NCBI GenBank assembly: GCA_023228995.1
Contig: JALOAD010000002.1
Coordinates: forward strand, 1-64,000
Length of the DNA stretch: 64,000 nt
DNA from: Candidatus Muiribacterium halophilum
Lineage (GTDB): Bacteria > Muiribacteriota > Muiribacteriia > Muiribacteriales > Muiribacteriaceae
Reading direction: 5' to 3'
Shown: one piece after another, positions 27,001-34,062 of the stretch
Numbering within the stretch: position 1 is the first letter of the stretch
How the letters are laid out: each line of letters starts with the position of its first letter
Notes under the pieces: model-generated
Database searches by the model: none
What the model was told of the DNA's origin: nothing
What the model saw: the letters and a program-made list of their open reading frames with translations, nothing else
Translations under genes and position numbers: made by a program

Positions 27001-27600
27001 ATATTAAAATCATTAAGCAGTTTATATTTAAATAAGACAAGAAATGATTTTAGAAATATAGAAGAAGCTCTGCAATGGCACAAAAATATTGTAAAAGATT
27101 ATAATATCGCTGAACTTTTTTATAATTATGGAATACTTATTTCACTCACGGGAACAGATGAAAAAATAACAGAACACGCTCTTTCATATATTGATAAAGC
27201 AATTATTTTAAAAAAAGAAAATTCAGAATTTAAAAAAACAGCTCTTGAATTATACAGAACAAGATTAAAACATATTGATAAAGATAATGATAAAGAAGAA
27301 AAAACAGGTTTTTCTAATGAAATTATGAAATGGATAAAAAATGATATAAAAAAAACATTTAATATTTTATTATCTCATAAAATAAAAGTTATATTTATGA
27401 ATTACCCCGATTTTCAACTTGATAATACACAAGATATAATCAAAGATGAAAATGTATATTTTATCGATAATATGAAATATTTTAACAGTCTCAATAACAA
27501 GGAAGAACTATTTTTCCCAGATGGACATCTTAATATAGAAGGAAACGAAAGATTAGCAGAAAATATAAAAAATTATTTACTAAAAAACGGTGATTTTTAA
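24019..27600 (+). CDS. SGNH hydrolase interrupted by a long TPR array (copy 2)
   Basis: The 1193-residue paralogue of the gene at 20378 has the same design on a larger scale. A membrane anchor (FFVIILISIILLEIILRI) is followed by the nearly identical VIVCAGDSFTYGVGVPRGFD, GEPGANTS and LMAGVNNLWN blocks. Then come about 1000 residues of TPR-like repeats, many beginning with a WH pair (IEWHENILKI, LIWHKKYIDI, LDWHKDILKI, LQWHKNIVKD). The closing FFPDGHLNIEGNERLAENI restores the catalytic Asp/His. Start and end of the two proteins are far more alike than the middles. The start overlaps DUF3137 by 16 bases. A copy of the dispersed repeat begins at the stop. Confidence 0.85.
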   Translation: MDKRIVGFINKKNLTGFFVIILISIILLEIILRISGSFYTSSIINKEDYKDKTVIVCAGDSFTYGVGVPRGFDYPSILEKKLNNKDIKVINIGEPGANTSVVYNRLEILLSKIRPDYVILMAGVNNLWNFKDKYEKQNFFIKIISELKIMRLLRFLKYRDNNALNIFGKKDIYELLYADNNISNTLSSKKTPNISNLKYINEKFELLYNSQQTPQSIINTLNSIEKLQKQHIIDYIISLINLGKYSQAYNFAQRFNKTLDKQIYEKLMGLIVFYSSNKDYLINYLENIQYPKTSIEIIRILNSLENNNFIEQKKEIEKRFNSIISKSYENSKIDKIIKGINVDIEDKEDIIFNIRHFSSKIEITENEDKVISNCYAFFNSFEFSPSIPRLLKIPWNFHKDINYNNFEEIKIVEIFLKWIEEIPDNLYIKVKSNLAGVYFKYAFVNTNTVYGLDLLFKAIELEPQNIDFLKNISYFSQNPDVLQKRGQKIFSIISESLKKELISPQLLKDISMNIKRVYNGREDLISLKSEFDELYLKYKKDDEKILTEYSDDFLKKSDISQNELKKAIEWHENILKITDNKKILFNYGILLKRSGRTADSCDILISLNSEYPDDKDIMMFLSYIYSELIIKSPQKYLKQAEEHFKKTFELITESINKKNSDIKEILEMLSILYLIKAQNNVEFLDTSIDWHENIVKENLFSELFYNYAILLSMKEKNYKDIEKILKNIKTAIKLETQNKKYYEYEEKILTEFSENLALKNYSDNETLQQALIWHKKYIDIYEYEILKFNYAVLLRINKESLKSLEIVRRLCQKYPNELEYLTFLALIYSDYAQEISQKDYKQAEEILENGIKEINNHLKKQPEDNNLKQTIEKIFFEYSNGIFARVIDNHKDLNKALDWHKDILKISENTRVKYNYAVILQKDNKINKSIELMEKLYTLEPENTEYIMFLAYLYSNFIHNVNSEDFKKAEKLLKKAYKKIYTTQKDLKDEQIQDILKSLSSLYLNKTRNDFRNIEEALQWHKNIVKDYNIAELFYNYGILISLTGTDEKITEHALSYIDKAIILKKENSEFKKTALELYRTRLKHIDKDNDKEEKTGFSNEIMKWIKNDIKKTFNILLSHKIKVIFMNYPDFQLDNTQDIIKDENVYFIDNMKYFNSLNNKEELFFPDGHLNIEGNERLAENIKNYLLKNGDF

Positions 27601-27632
27601 AGCTTAATGCGAATTGCACCGGTTTGACACCT
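27599..27632 (-). repeat. Dispersed repeat, inverted short copy 2
   Basis: On the minus strand it reads GGTGTCAAACCGGTGCAATT then CGCATTAAGC, differing in only two or three bases from the copy at 22461. It too begins within the stop codon of an SGNH gene, so it may have been duplicated along with the gene end. It marks the left border of the BREX locus. Confidence 0.75.
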
Positions 27633-27646
27633 AGATTTAAATAATC

Positions 27647-27675
27647 TTGTAACAACCTTTGAAATGCTTTATAAT
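27647..27675 (+). promoter_or_regulatory. Promoter of the BREX operon
   Basis: TTGTAA (27647-27652) and a perfect TATAAT (27670-27675) are 17 bases apart, and the start of brxA follows 31 bases later. It is the only clear promoter ahead of the eight-gene run. No WYL/HTH regulator (BrxR type) is encoded next to it. Confidence 0.75.
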
Positions 27676-27706
27676 GTTTTAAAAAGAATTAAGGTGTTTA
27701 TTATAT

Positions 27707-28315
27707 ATGGAATCTAAAAAATATTTAGCTGGCTATATTGCTGGTGGACTGCTTTTGATTAATTCTGTAAAAGCAGCTGAGCTTTTTATTGAGTATAAAG
27801 ATTGGCAGATAGTTAAAGATAATATTTTAAAAAACAATATTTTTCAATTAAGAACAAAAAGTGCATTATCCAGAATTTGCAGTGAGGTTATTTCTAGGTT
27901 AAAACATTTATCAACAAACGAACTTGAATTTTTAGTAATTGCCGTTTATCAGGAGCAGGGTTATTTATTATGGATTGCAATTTGTAGGCGATATAAAATT
28001 ATTGCAGAATTTGCTTTAGAGGTTTTGCGGGCGAATTTTTTAAAAATGGATTTAACTTTATATTCAGAATCATTTGATTTTTTCTTTGAATCAAAGGTTG
28101 AATATAATCCTGAGCTTGAATCTATTAGAGATTCAACAAAATATAAAATGAAACAGGTTTTATTTAAAATGCTTAAGGAGGCTGAAATAGTTAATGAGGT
28201 AAATTTAATTAATCAGATTTTTATTTCTAAAGATTTTTATAGAGCAATTCAGCAGGATAAAAAAGAAGATATCCTTTATTTACCTATATACGAGCCTAAT
28301 GCAAAAGGAATTTAA
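27707..28315 (+). CDS. brxA: BREX protein BrxA (DUF1819)
   Basis: The 202-residue protein matches the BrxA/DUF1819 family in length and in its helical pattern: SKKYLAGYIAGGLLLINSVK at the start, then ELEFLVIAVYQEQGYLLWIA and a late ISKDFYRAIQQ. BrxA is the first gene of type 1 BREX operons and is a small helical protein reported to bind DNA. AAGGTG stands upstream of the ATG. brxB starts three bases after the stop. Identification rests on sequence pattern and the complete operon behind it. Confidence 0.9.
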   Translation: MESKKYLAGYIAGGLLLINSVKAAELFIEYKDWQIVKDNILKNNIFQLRTKSALSRICSEVISRLKHLSTNELEFLVIAVYQEQGYLLWIAICRRYKIIAEFALEVLRANFLKMDLTLYSESFDFFFESKVEYNPELESIRDSTKYKMKQVLFKMLKEAEIVNEVNLINQIFISKDFYRAIQQDKKEDILYLPIYEPNAKGI

Positions 28316-28317
28316 TA

Positions 28318-28932
28318 ATGATTAAAAATGTTGAGAATATGTCAATCAGGGATAGATTTGAGCATTTGTTCAATGTTATAAAAAGCGAAAGGTTTTTACA
28401 GATGAAAGGGATTGGAAATGAAGTTCCTTTTTTTATTTGTCCTTTTGTACCTTCAGATATGGTTGAGTTTCAAAAGCTTACGGTTAATCTTCAAAAAAAG
28501 TTAAAACAAAATGGTATAAATATTATTAATATTAATTTATATGATTTGGTTATTAAGCTGATAAAAGATCGTGGCAGCTGGGAAAAGTTTATTAATAGAG
28601 AAAGTGAATTTGAGAAAGAAAAATTGAAAGAAATGCTTCAATCAATGGTTGATATTCAAAAATATATTGCTCCAGAAATTGAAAAACTTGCAAATAATCC
28701 TGATATTCAAGTGGTTTTTTTATCGGGAGTAGGCGAGGTGTTTCCATATATTCGGTCGCATAATTTATTAAATAATTTGCAAAAATCTATTAAAACTAAG
28801 CCTTTAATTTTGTTTTTTCCTGGTAAATATACTCATTCTTTAGAAAAAGGAGCATCTCTTGATTTATTTGGTGTTTTCAAAAACGATAAATACTATCGGG
28901 CTTTTAATGTTTATGATTTTACTTGTCAATAA
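28318..28932 (+). CDS. brxB: BREX protein BrxB (DUF1788)
   Basis: This 204-residue protein shows DUF1788 features: SIRDRFEHLFNVIKSERFLQ at the start, PFFICPFVPSDMVEFQKLT in the middle, and VVFLSGVGEVFPYIRSHNLL plus ILFFPGKYTHS towards the end. BrxB is a required BREX component of unknown biochemical role that associates with the larger BREX proteins. It lies two bases behind brxA and 22 bases before brxC, in the standard type 1 order. Confidence 0.92.
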   Translation: MIKNVENMSIRDRFEHLFNVIKSERFLQMKGIGNEVPFFICPFVPSDMVEFQKLTVNLQKKLKQNGINIININLYDLVIKLIKDRGSWEKFINRESEFEKEKLKEMLQSMVDIQKYIAPEIEKLANNPDIQVVFLSGVGEVFPYIRSHNLLNNLQKSIKTKPLILFFPGKYTHSLEKGASLDLFGVFKNDKYYRAFNVYDFTCQ

Positions 28933-28954
28933 TTATAATTAAAAGAGGTTTATT

Positions 28955-31900
28955 ATGATTTTAAAGGATATTTTTAAAAAACCGGTTGATAGAGCTATCG
29001 AGGGTGTTATAAAGGCTGATGATGATAGTCACTTAAAAAACGAATTTGAAGAATATGTTTTAACTAACGAGGTTTCGAAACAGCTTGAAACTTTTCTGGA
29101 TGAATATAATAATTATCAAAATGCCAATGGTGGCTGGATTTCTGGTTTTTTTGGTTCTGGTAAATCTCATTTATTAAAAATTTTATCTATTTTGATTGAA
29201 AACAGTGTTATTGATGGAGAAAATGCTTTAGATTTATTTATTGATAAGGTTAAAGATAACAAAATTTTAAAAGCTGAATTAGAAAAAGCTGTAAAAATTC
29301 CTTCAAAAAGTATTTTATTTAATATTGATCAACAGGCAGAGATTATTTCTACTGAAGAAACTGATGCTCTTCTTTCTGTTTTCGTTAAAGTTTTTGATAA
29401 TATGTGTGGATATTATGGAAAAACTGGATATATTGCCAAGTTTGAAAGAGATTTAGATAATAAAAATTTATATAATGATTTTAAATCTGAATATCAAAAG
29501 ATTGCAGGACAATCCTGGGAAACCGGAAGAGAAGAGCCCTTCTTTGAATTAGATAATATTGATAGGGCTTACGCAAAAGTTACAAATAACAGTATTGAGA
29601 GTGTAAAAAATATTATTGATAAATATCGCTCTGATTATAAGGTTTCAATTGATGATTTTGCTGAACAAGTCAAAAAGTATATTGATAATCAGGACAAAAA
29701 TTTCAGGTTGAATTTTTTTGTTGATGAAGTGGGTCAATATATTGCGGATAATGTTAAATTAATGACTAATTTACAGACGGTAGCGGAATCTCTGGCAACT
29801 AAATGTAAAGGCAGGGCATGGTTAATTGTAACAGCTCAAGAAGATATGGATTCTGTTGTGGGGGAAATGAAACAGCAGACAAATGATTTTTCTAAAATTC
29901 AGGCACGTTTTAAAAATAGAATGAAGCTTACAAGTGCTGATGTTTCAGAAGTTATTCAAAAAAGACTGCTTGAAAAAAAAGATAATGTTACTGATTTATT
30001 AAAAGATATTTATATTAAAGAAAATAATAATTTTCAGACTCGTTTTTCTTTTGCAGATGGTGCTCAGGATTATAAAAATTTTAAAGATGAAGAAAATTTT
30101 ATAAATATTTATCCATTTATTCCATATCAATTTTCTTTATTTCAGCAAGCTATTAAAAATTTATCTGATAAAAATGCTTTTGAAGGCAGACATAGTTCTG
30201 TTGGTGAGCGTTCTATGCTTGGTGTTTTTCAAGAGGTTGTTAAAACTCTTATGAACCAGAATATTGGTGAACTTGCAACTTTTGATTTAATGTTTGAAGG
30301 GATTAGAACATCTTTAAAAACAAATATTCAACATCCTATTCAACAAGCAGAAAATAATTTAAGTAATCCGTTTGCTATTAAAATTTTAAAAGTTTTATTA
30401 TTAGTTAAATATATTAAATCTTTCAGAGCGACTTGTCGTAATTTAAAAGTCTTAATGATAGATAGTTTTGAGCAGGACTTAGAGGAATTAAATAATAAAG
30501 TTCAGGAAGGTTTAAATATTTTAGAACAACAGACTTATATTCAGAGAAATGCAGAATTTTATGAATATTTAACTGATGAAGAAAAAGATATTGAGCAGGA
30601 AATAAAAAATACTGATTATGATATTACAGATATATATAAAGATTTAGAAAAACAAATTTTTAACAATATTTTGAGATCTTCAAAAATCAGATATAAATAC
30701 AATAATAATGATTATCCTTTTTCTCGAAAAGTTGATGATAAACTTTTTAATCAGGAATATGAATTATCAATTAATATAATTACACCATTTTACAAACAAA
30801 CGAGTTCAGAAGAATTAAAAATAAAAAGTATGGGGAATATGTCTGAGATACTAATTAAAATATCTGATGATGATAATTTTGTTAAAGATTTAATCCTTTC
30901 AAAACAGACAGAAAAATATGTAAATCAAAGCTATTCAACTGCTAATAAAGAAAGTGTCAAAAGAATTTTAGCCGAAAAACAAACACAAAATAACGAAAGA
31001 AATGTGCAGATTAAAGAAAAATTAATGGAATTATTATCAAAATCTGATTTTTATCTTAAAGGGAAAAAAATAGAAAGTAATTTAACCGATCCTAAAGAGA
31101 AGATAACTCAGGAATTTGAACATTTAATTGAATTAACTTATACAAATCTTAAAATGCTTGATGATAAAAATTATACAGAAGATGATATATCTGAGATTTT
31201 AAAAAAAGGTAGTGATTCTTTATATTCGACGGGTCAGATTAAGTTGACAGAAGCTGAAAGTGAGGTTTTTAATTTTATTCAGAGAGAAATAAAGAAAGGG
31301 TTAAGAATCAATCTTAAAAATATTATAGATAATTTCAATAAAAAACCTTATGGCTGGAAACATGCTGGTATTTTATGTGTATTAGCCAGTTTATCAGCTA
31401 AAGGAAAAATTGAATGTAAATCTGATTCAAATGTTTTAGAAGGGAATATATTAGAAAACAGCTTAAGAAAAACAGCTGGTTATTCTAATATAATTGTAAT
31501 TCCTCAAATTGAATTTACTCCAGGGCAGATAAAGATTTTGAAAAATTTTTATAATGATTTTTTTAATAAAATTTCAGTTGATGAACCCAAAATTTTAGTT
31601 AATGAATTAAAATCTGAAATAAAAACATTGATTAATCAGATAAATGATTGGTTAAATCAAAAATCAACTTTTAATTTTCTTGATATTTTAATTCCATTTA
31701 AACAAAAATTAGAGTCAATTTCAGATAAAGACTTTAACTGGTATTTTACAGATTTTAAAAATTATATCGATGAACTTTTAGATTTAAAGTTAGATATATA
31801 TGACCCATTAGCTAATTTTATGAATGGTGAGCAAAAATCAATTTATATTGAAACAAAGAAATTTTTAGAAAATCAGAGAGATAATATCAGATATGTTGAA

Positions 31901-32467
31901 AATGCTGAAGTTTCAGAACTGACAGAAATACTGGAGAATAAAAATTGTTTTAAAGGTAATAGTATTAATAAGTTAAAGACAATAAAAAGTGAGATTGAAA
32001 ATAAAATCAAAGAACAAATTAATAATGAAAAGAATAATGGTAAAGAGCAAATAACAGAAAAAATAAATGATTTAAAAGAAACAGATGATTTTAAAAAATT
32101 ATCAAATGAGAAGCAGTTAGATATAATTGAAAAAATTAATTGTCAAATTAGAGAAATGGAGATGATTTTCAGTATTCCTTCTATTAAAGATATTGTTAGA
32201 AATTTTAAAGATGAAATATATCCTAAATTAATCCGGGAAATTCATATATTAGCTAATCCAGTAATTACAAAAACAGTTCAAACAGATGATAAAAAAACTG
32301 ATACAAAACCAGCAAAAAAAACAGAATTTATAAAATACAATGATTTGAAATTCGATTACAAGAAAAATGTCCTTTCAACAGAAGAAGATATTCAAGATTA
32401 CTTAAATGAAATCAAGAAATCTTTGGATTCAGAAATAAAAAAAGGGAATAAGGTAATTATACAATGA
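28955..32467 (+). CDS. brxC: BREX ATPase BrxC
   Basis: At 1170 residues it has the usual BrxC length. The Walker A loop GFFGSGKS is at residues 64-71 within GGWISGFFGSGKSHLLKIL, and NFFVDEVGQYIADN near residue 255 supplies Walker B. The C-terminal half is helical and coiled-coil rich. BrxC is a large P-loop ATPase essential for BREX defence. AAGAGG precedes the ATG. The stop overlaps the start of an ATPase gene that is not a core BREX component (ATGA), while pglX, the usual neighbour, follows only after that gene and one more. Confidence 0.95.
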   Translation: MILKDIFKKPVDRAIEGVIKADDDSHLKNEFEEYVLTNEVSKQLETFLDEYNNYQNANGGWISGFFGSGKSHLLKILSILIENSVIDGENALDLFIDKVKDNKILKAELEKAVKIPSKSILFNIDQQAEIISTEETDALLSVFVKVFDNMCGYYGKTGYIAKFERDLDNKNLYNDFKSEYQKIAGQSWETGREEPFFELDNIDRAYAKVTNNSIESVKNIIDKYRSDYKVSIDDFAEQVKKYIDNQDKNFRLNFFVDEVGQYIADNVKLMTNLQTVAESLATKCKGRAWLIVTAQEDMDSVVGEMKQQTNDFSKIQARFKNRMKLTSADVSEVIQKRLLEKKDNVTDLLKDIYIKENNNFQTRFSFADGAQDYKNFKDEENFINIYPFIPYQFSLFQQAIKNLSDKNAFEGRHSSVGERSMLGVFQEVVKTLMNQNIGELATFDLMFEGIRTSLKTNIQHPIQQAENNLSNPFAIKILKVLLLVKYIKSFRATCRNLKVLMIDSFEQDLEELNNKVQEGLNILEQQTYIQRNAEFYEYLTDEEKDIEQEIKNTDYDITDIYKDLEKQIFNNILRSSKIRYKYNNNDYPFSRKVDDKLFNQEYELSINIITPFYKQTSSEELKIKSMGNMSEILIKISDDDNFVKDLILSKQTEKYVNQSYSTANKESVKRILAEKQTQNNERNVQIKEKLMELLSKSDFYLKGKKIESNLTDPKEKITQEFEHLIELTYTNLKMLDDKNYTEDDISEILKKGSDSLYSTGQIKLTEAESEVFNFIQREIKKGLRINLKNIIDNFNKKPYGWKHAGILCVLASLSAKGKIECKSDSNVLEGNILENSLRKTAGYSNIIVIPQIEFTPGQIKILKNFYNDFFNKISVDEPKILVNELKSEIKTLINQINDWLNQKSTFNFLDILIPFKQKLESISDKDFNWYFTDFKNYIDELLDLKLDIYDPLANFMNGEQKSIYIETKKFLENQRDNIRYVENAEVSELTEILENKNCFKGNSINKLKTIKSEIENKIKEQINNEKNNGKEQITEKINDLKETDDFKKLSNEKQLDIIEKINCQIREMEMIFSIPSIKDIVRNFKDEIYPKLIREIHILANPVITKTVQTDDKKTDTKPAKKTEFIKYNDLKFDYKKNVLSTEEDIQDYLNEIKKSLDSEIKKGNKVIIQ

Positions 32468-33534
32468 TAAAAGAATTAAAATTACAAAACTTCACAGTTT
32501 TTAATGATATTAATATTGATTTTTCACCAAAAATAAATATTATAATTGGTGAAAATGGCACTGGCAAATCTCATTTATTAAAATTAGCATATTCCTTATG
32601 TAATTCCAAAAAAAAAGATAATCAATTATATTTTTCAGAAGAAGAAAATGAATCAATCATTTCAGAAAACCTTATTAAATATTTTATGCCTGAAGATAAT
32701 ATTTTGACAAAATTAAAAAATTCAAAAAATAAAAATAAAAAAACAATGGTTTTTGCTGATTTTGAAAATAACGGTGAAGTATCAAATATAAAATTTGAAT
32801 TTAATAAAAACTCAAAAAATGTTAAAATAAATAAAAACAATAACTTTGAATATTATAATAAAATATCAACATTTATTCCTGCCAAAGAAGTTATATCGAT
32901 AATGAAAGGATTCAGTTCTTTGTATGAAAAATACCAACTTTCATTTGATAAAACTTACTATGATCTATGTGTTCAATTAGACCTTCCTGAAATTCGTTAT
33001 GAAAAACTTTTTGAAAAATCAAAATGGATTATAAAAGATATTGAAAAAATATGCGGAGGTTCCTTCAAGTTTTATGGAAGCGGAAAAGTAACCTTTGTTT
33101 CAGATAATACAAAAGATGAATATTCTGCAAATACTATTGCAGAAGGTTTTAGAAAAGCTGGAATCCTAGCAAGATTATTAAAGGTCGGGTTAATCAATCC
33201 CGGCGAATCAGGACCTTTATTCTGGGATGAACCTGAAGCTAATTTCAATCCAAAATTAATTAAAAAAATTGTTGAGATTTTATTAGAATTAGCCAGAAAT
33301 GGTCAACAGATAATAATTGCTACACATGATTATATCCTGCTTAAATGGTTTGATGTTTTATCAGATAAAAACAAAGATGATCATATACTTTATCATTCAT
33401 TACAAAAAACAGAGAAATCAGAAATAATAGTTAAAACTACCGAGGATTATTCTGAAATAAATGATTCGGCGATTTTTGAAACATATAGAGAAATATTTGA
33501 CAGTGAAATCACAAAAAAGCTGGAGAATTTATGA
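32464..33534 (+). CDS. ABC-type ATPase embedded in the BREX operon
   Basis: The 356-residue protein is an SMC/OLD-like ATPase: MIKELKLQNFTVFNDI at the start, Walker A GENGTGKS at residues 29-36, Walker B PLFWDEPEANFNP near 250, and the switch histidine in IIIATHDYILL near 283. There is no TOPRIM domain, so it is not a complete OLD nuclease. The region before Walker B (NTIAEGFRKAGIL) occupies the place of the ABC signature. It overlaps brxC by ATGA and the next gene by ATGA. ATPases of this kind act with a separate nuclease or effector in several defence systems; the partner here is probably the next protein. Confidence 0.88.
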   Translation: MIKELKLQNFTVFNDINIDFSPKINIIIGENGTGKSHLLKLAYSLCNSKKKDNQLYFSEEENESIISENLIKYFMPEDNILTKLKNSKNKNKKTMVFADFENNGEVSNIKFEFNKNSKNVKINKNNNFEYYNKISTFIPAKEVISIMKGFSSLYEKYQLSFDKTYYDLCVQLDLPEIRYEKLFEKSKWIIKDIEKICGGSFKFYGSGKVTFVSDNTKDEYSANTIAEGFRKAGILARLLKVGLINPGESGPLFWDEPEANFNPKLIKKIVEILLELARNGQQIIIATHDYILLKWFDVLSDKNKDDHILYHSLQKTEKSEIIVKTTEDYSEINDSAIFETYREIFDSEITKKLENL

Positions 33535-34061
33535 TTGAATTTACCGAAGGGGAACTAAAAATTAATTTTAATGATAGTAAAATTGAAAATTTTCAAAAGT
33601 TAGATACCCAGGGAAAAACAATACCTCAAGGTATGAAATTTGTTGATATAGTGTTTAATAAAAATGATGTAACATATATGATTGAAATAAAAAATCCATC
33701 AAATTCTAATAGTCAAGCTAATCAAATAACAAAATATTTAACAAAACTTAAAAATAATGAAATCATTAACCATGAGTTAGTTCCAAAAGCAAGAGATTCA
33801 TATACATATTTACATCTTATGAAAGAAAATAAAGAAAATTTAATATATATTGTATTGTTAGGAATTGAGAAGTTATTCGATGAAAACGATAGAGCAACAT
33901 TTTTATTAAATTTTAATGATAGATTAAAGTCAAATATAAAAAAAGAATGCGACAGACCATGGGAAAGACAGTATATTAAAAATATATTAGTTTTTTCAAT
34001 AGAAGACTGGAATATAAATTTTAAAAATTGGAAAATATCAAGAAATATTAAAGAGGGATAA
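33531..34061 (+). CDS. Small PD-(D/E)XK-like protein paired with the embedded ATPase
   Basis: The 176-residue protein contains MKFVDIVF then YMIEIKNPSN. Asp39, Glu52 and Lys54 form the D-x12-E-x-K pattern of PD-(D/E)XK nucleases, on the expected strand-turn-strand. A helix with an alignment-typical Gln (SQANQITKYLTKL) follows. The rest (LIYIVLLGIEKLFDEND, NILVFSIEDWN) is not familiar. The start overlaps the ATPase stop by ATGA, and pglX begins one base after its own stop, so the protein is locked into the BREX transcript. I infer a nuclease effector or sensor working with the ATPase. It does not resemble the DUF4435 effector of PARIS. Confidence 0.7.
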   Translation: MIEFTEGELKINFNDSKIENFQKLDTQGKTIPQGMKFVDIVFNKNDVTYMIEIKNPSNSNSQANQITKYLTKLKNNEIINHELVPKARDSYTYLHLMKENKENLIYIVLLGIEKLFDENDRATFLLNFNDRLKSNIKKECDRPWERQYIKNILVFSIEDWNINFKNWKISRNIKEG

Positions 34062-34062
34062 A

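Noticed and set aside
33531-34061. AriB of the PARIS system
   Set aside because: No DUF4435 or TOPRIM features are visible and the protein is much shorter; the motif is of PD-(D/E)XK type.
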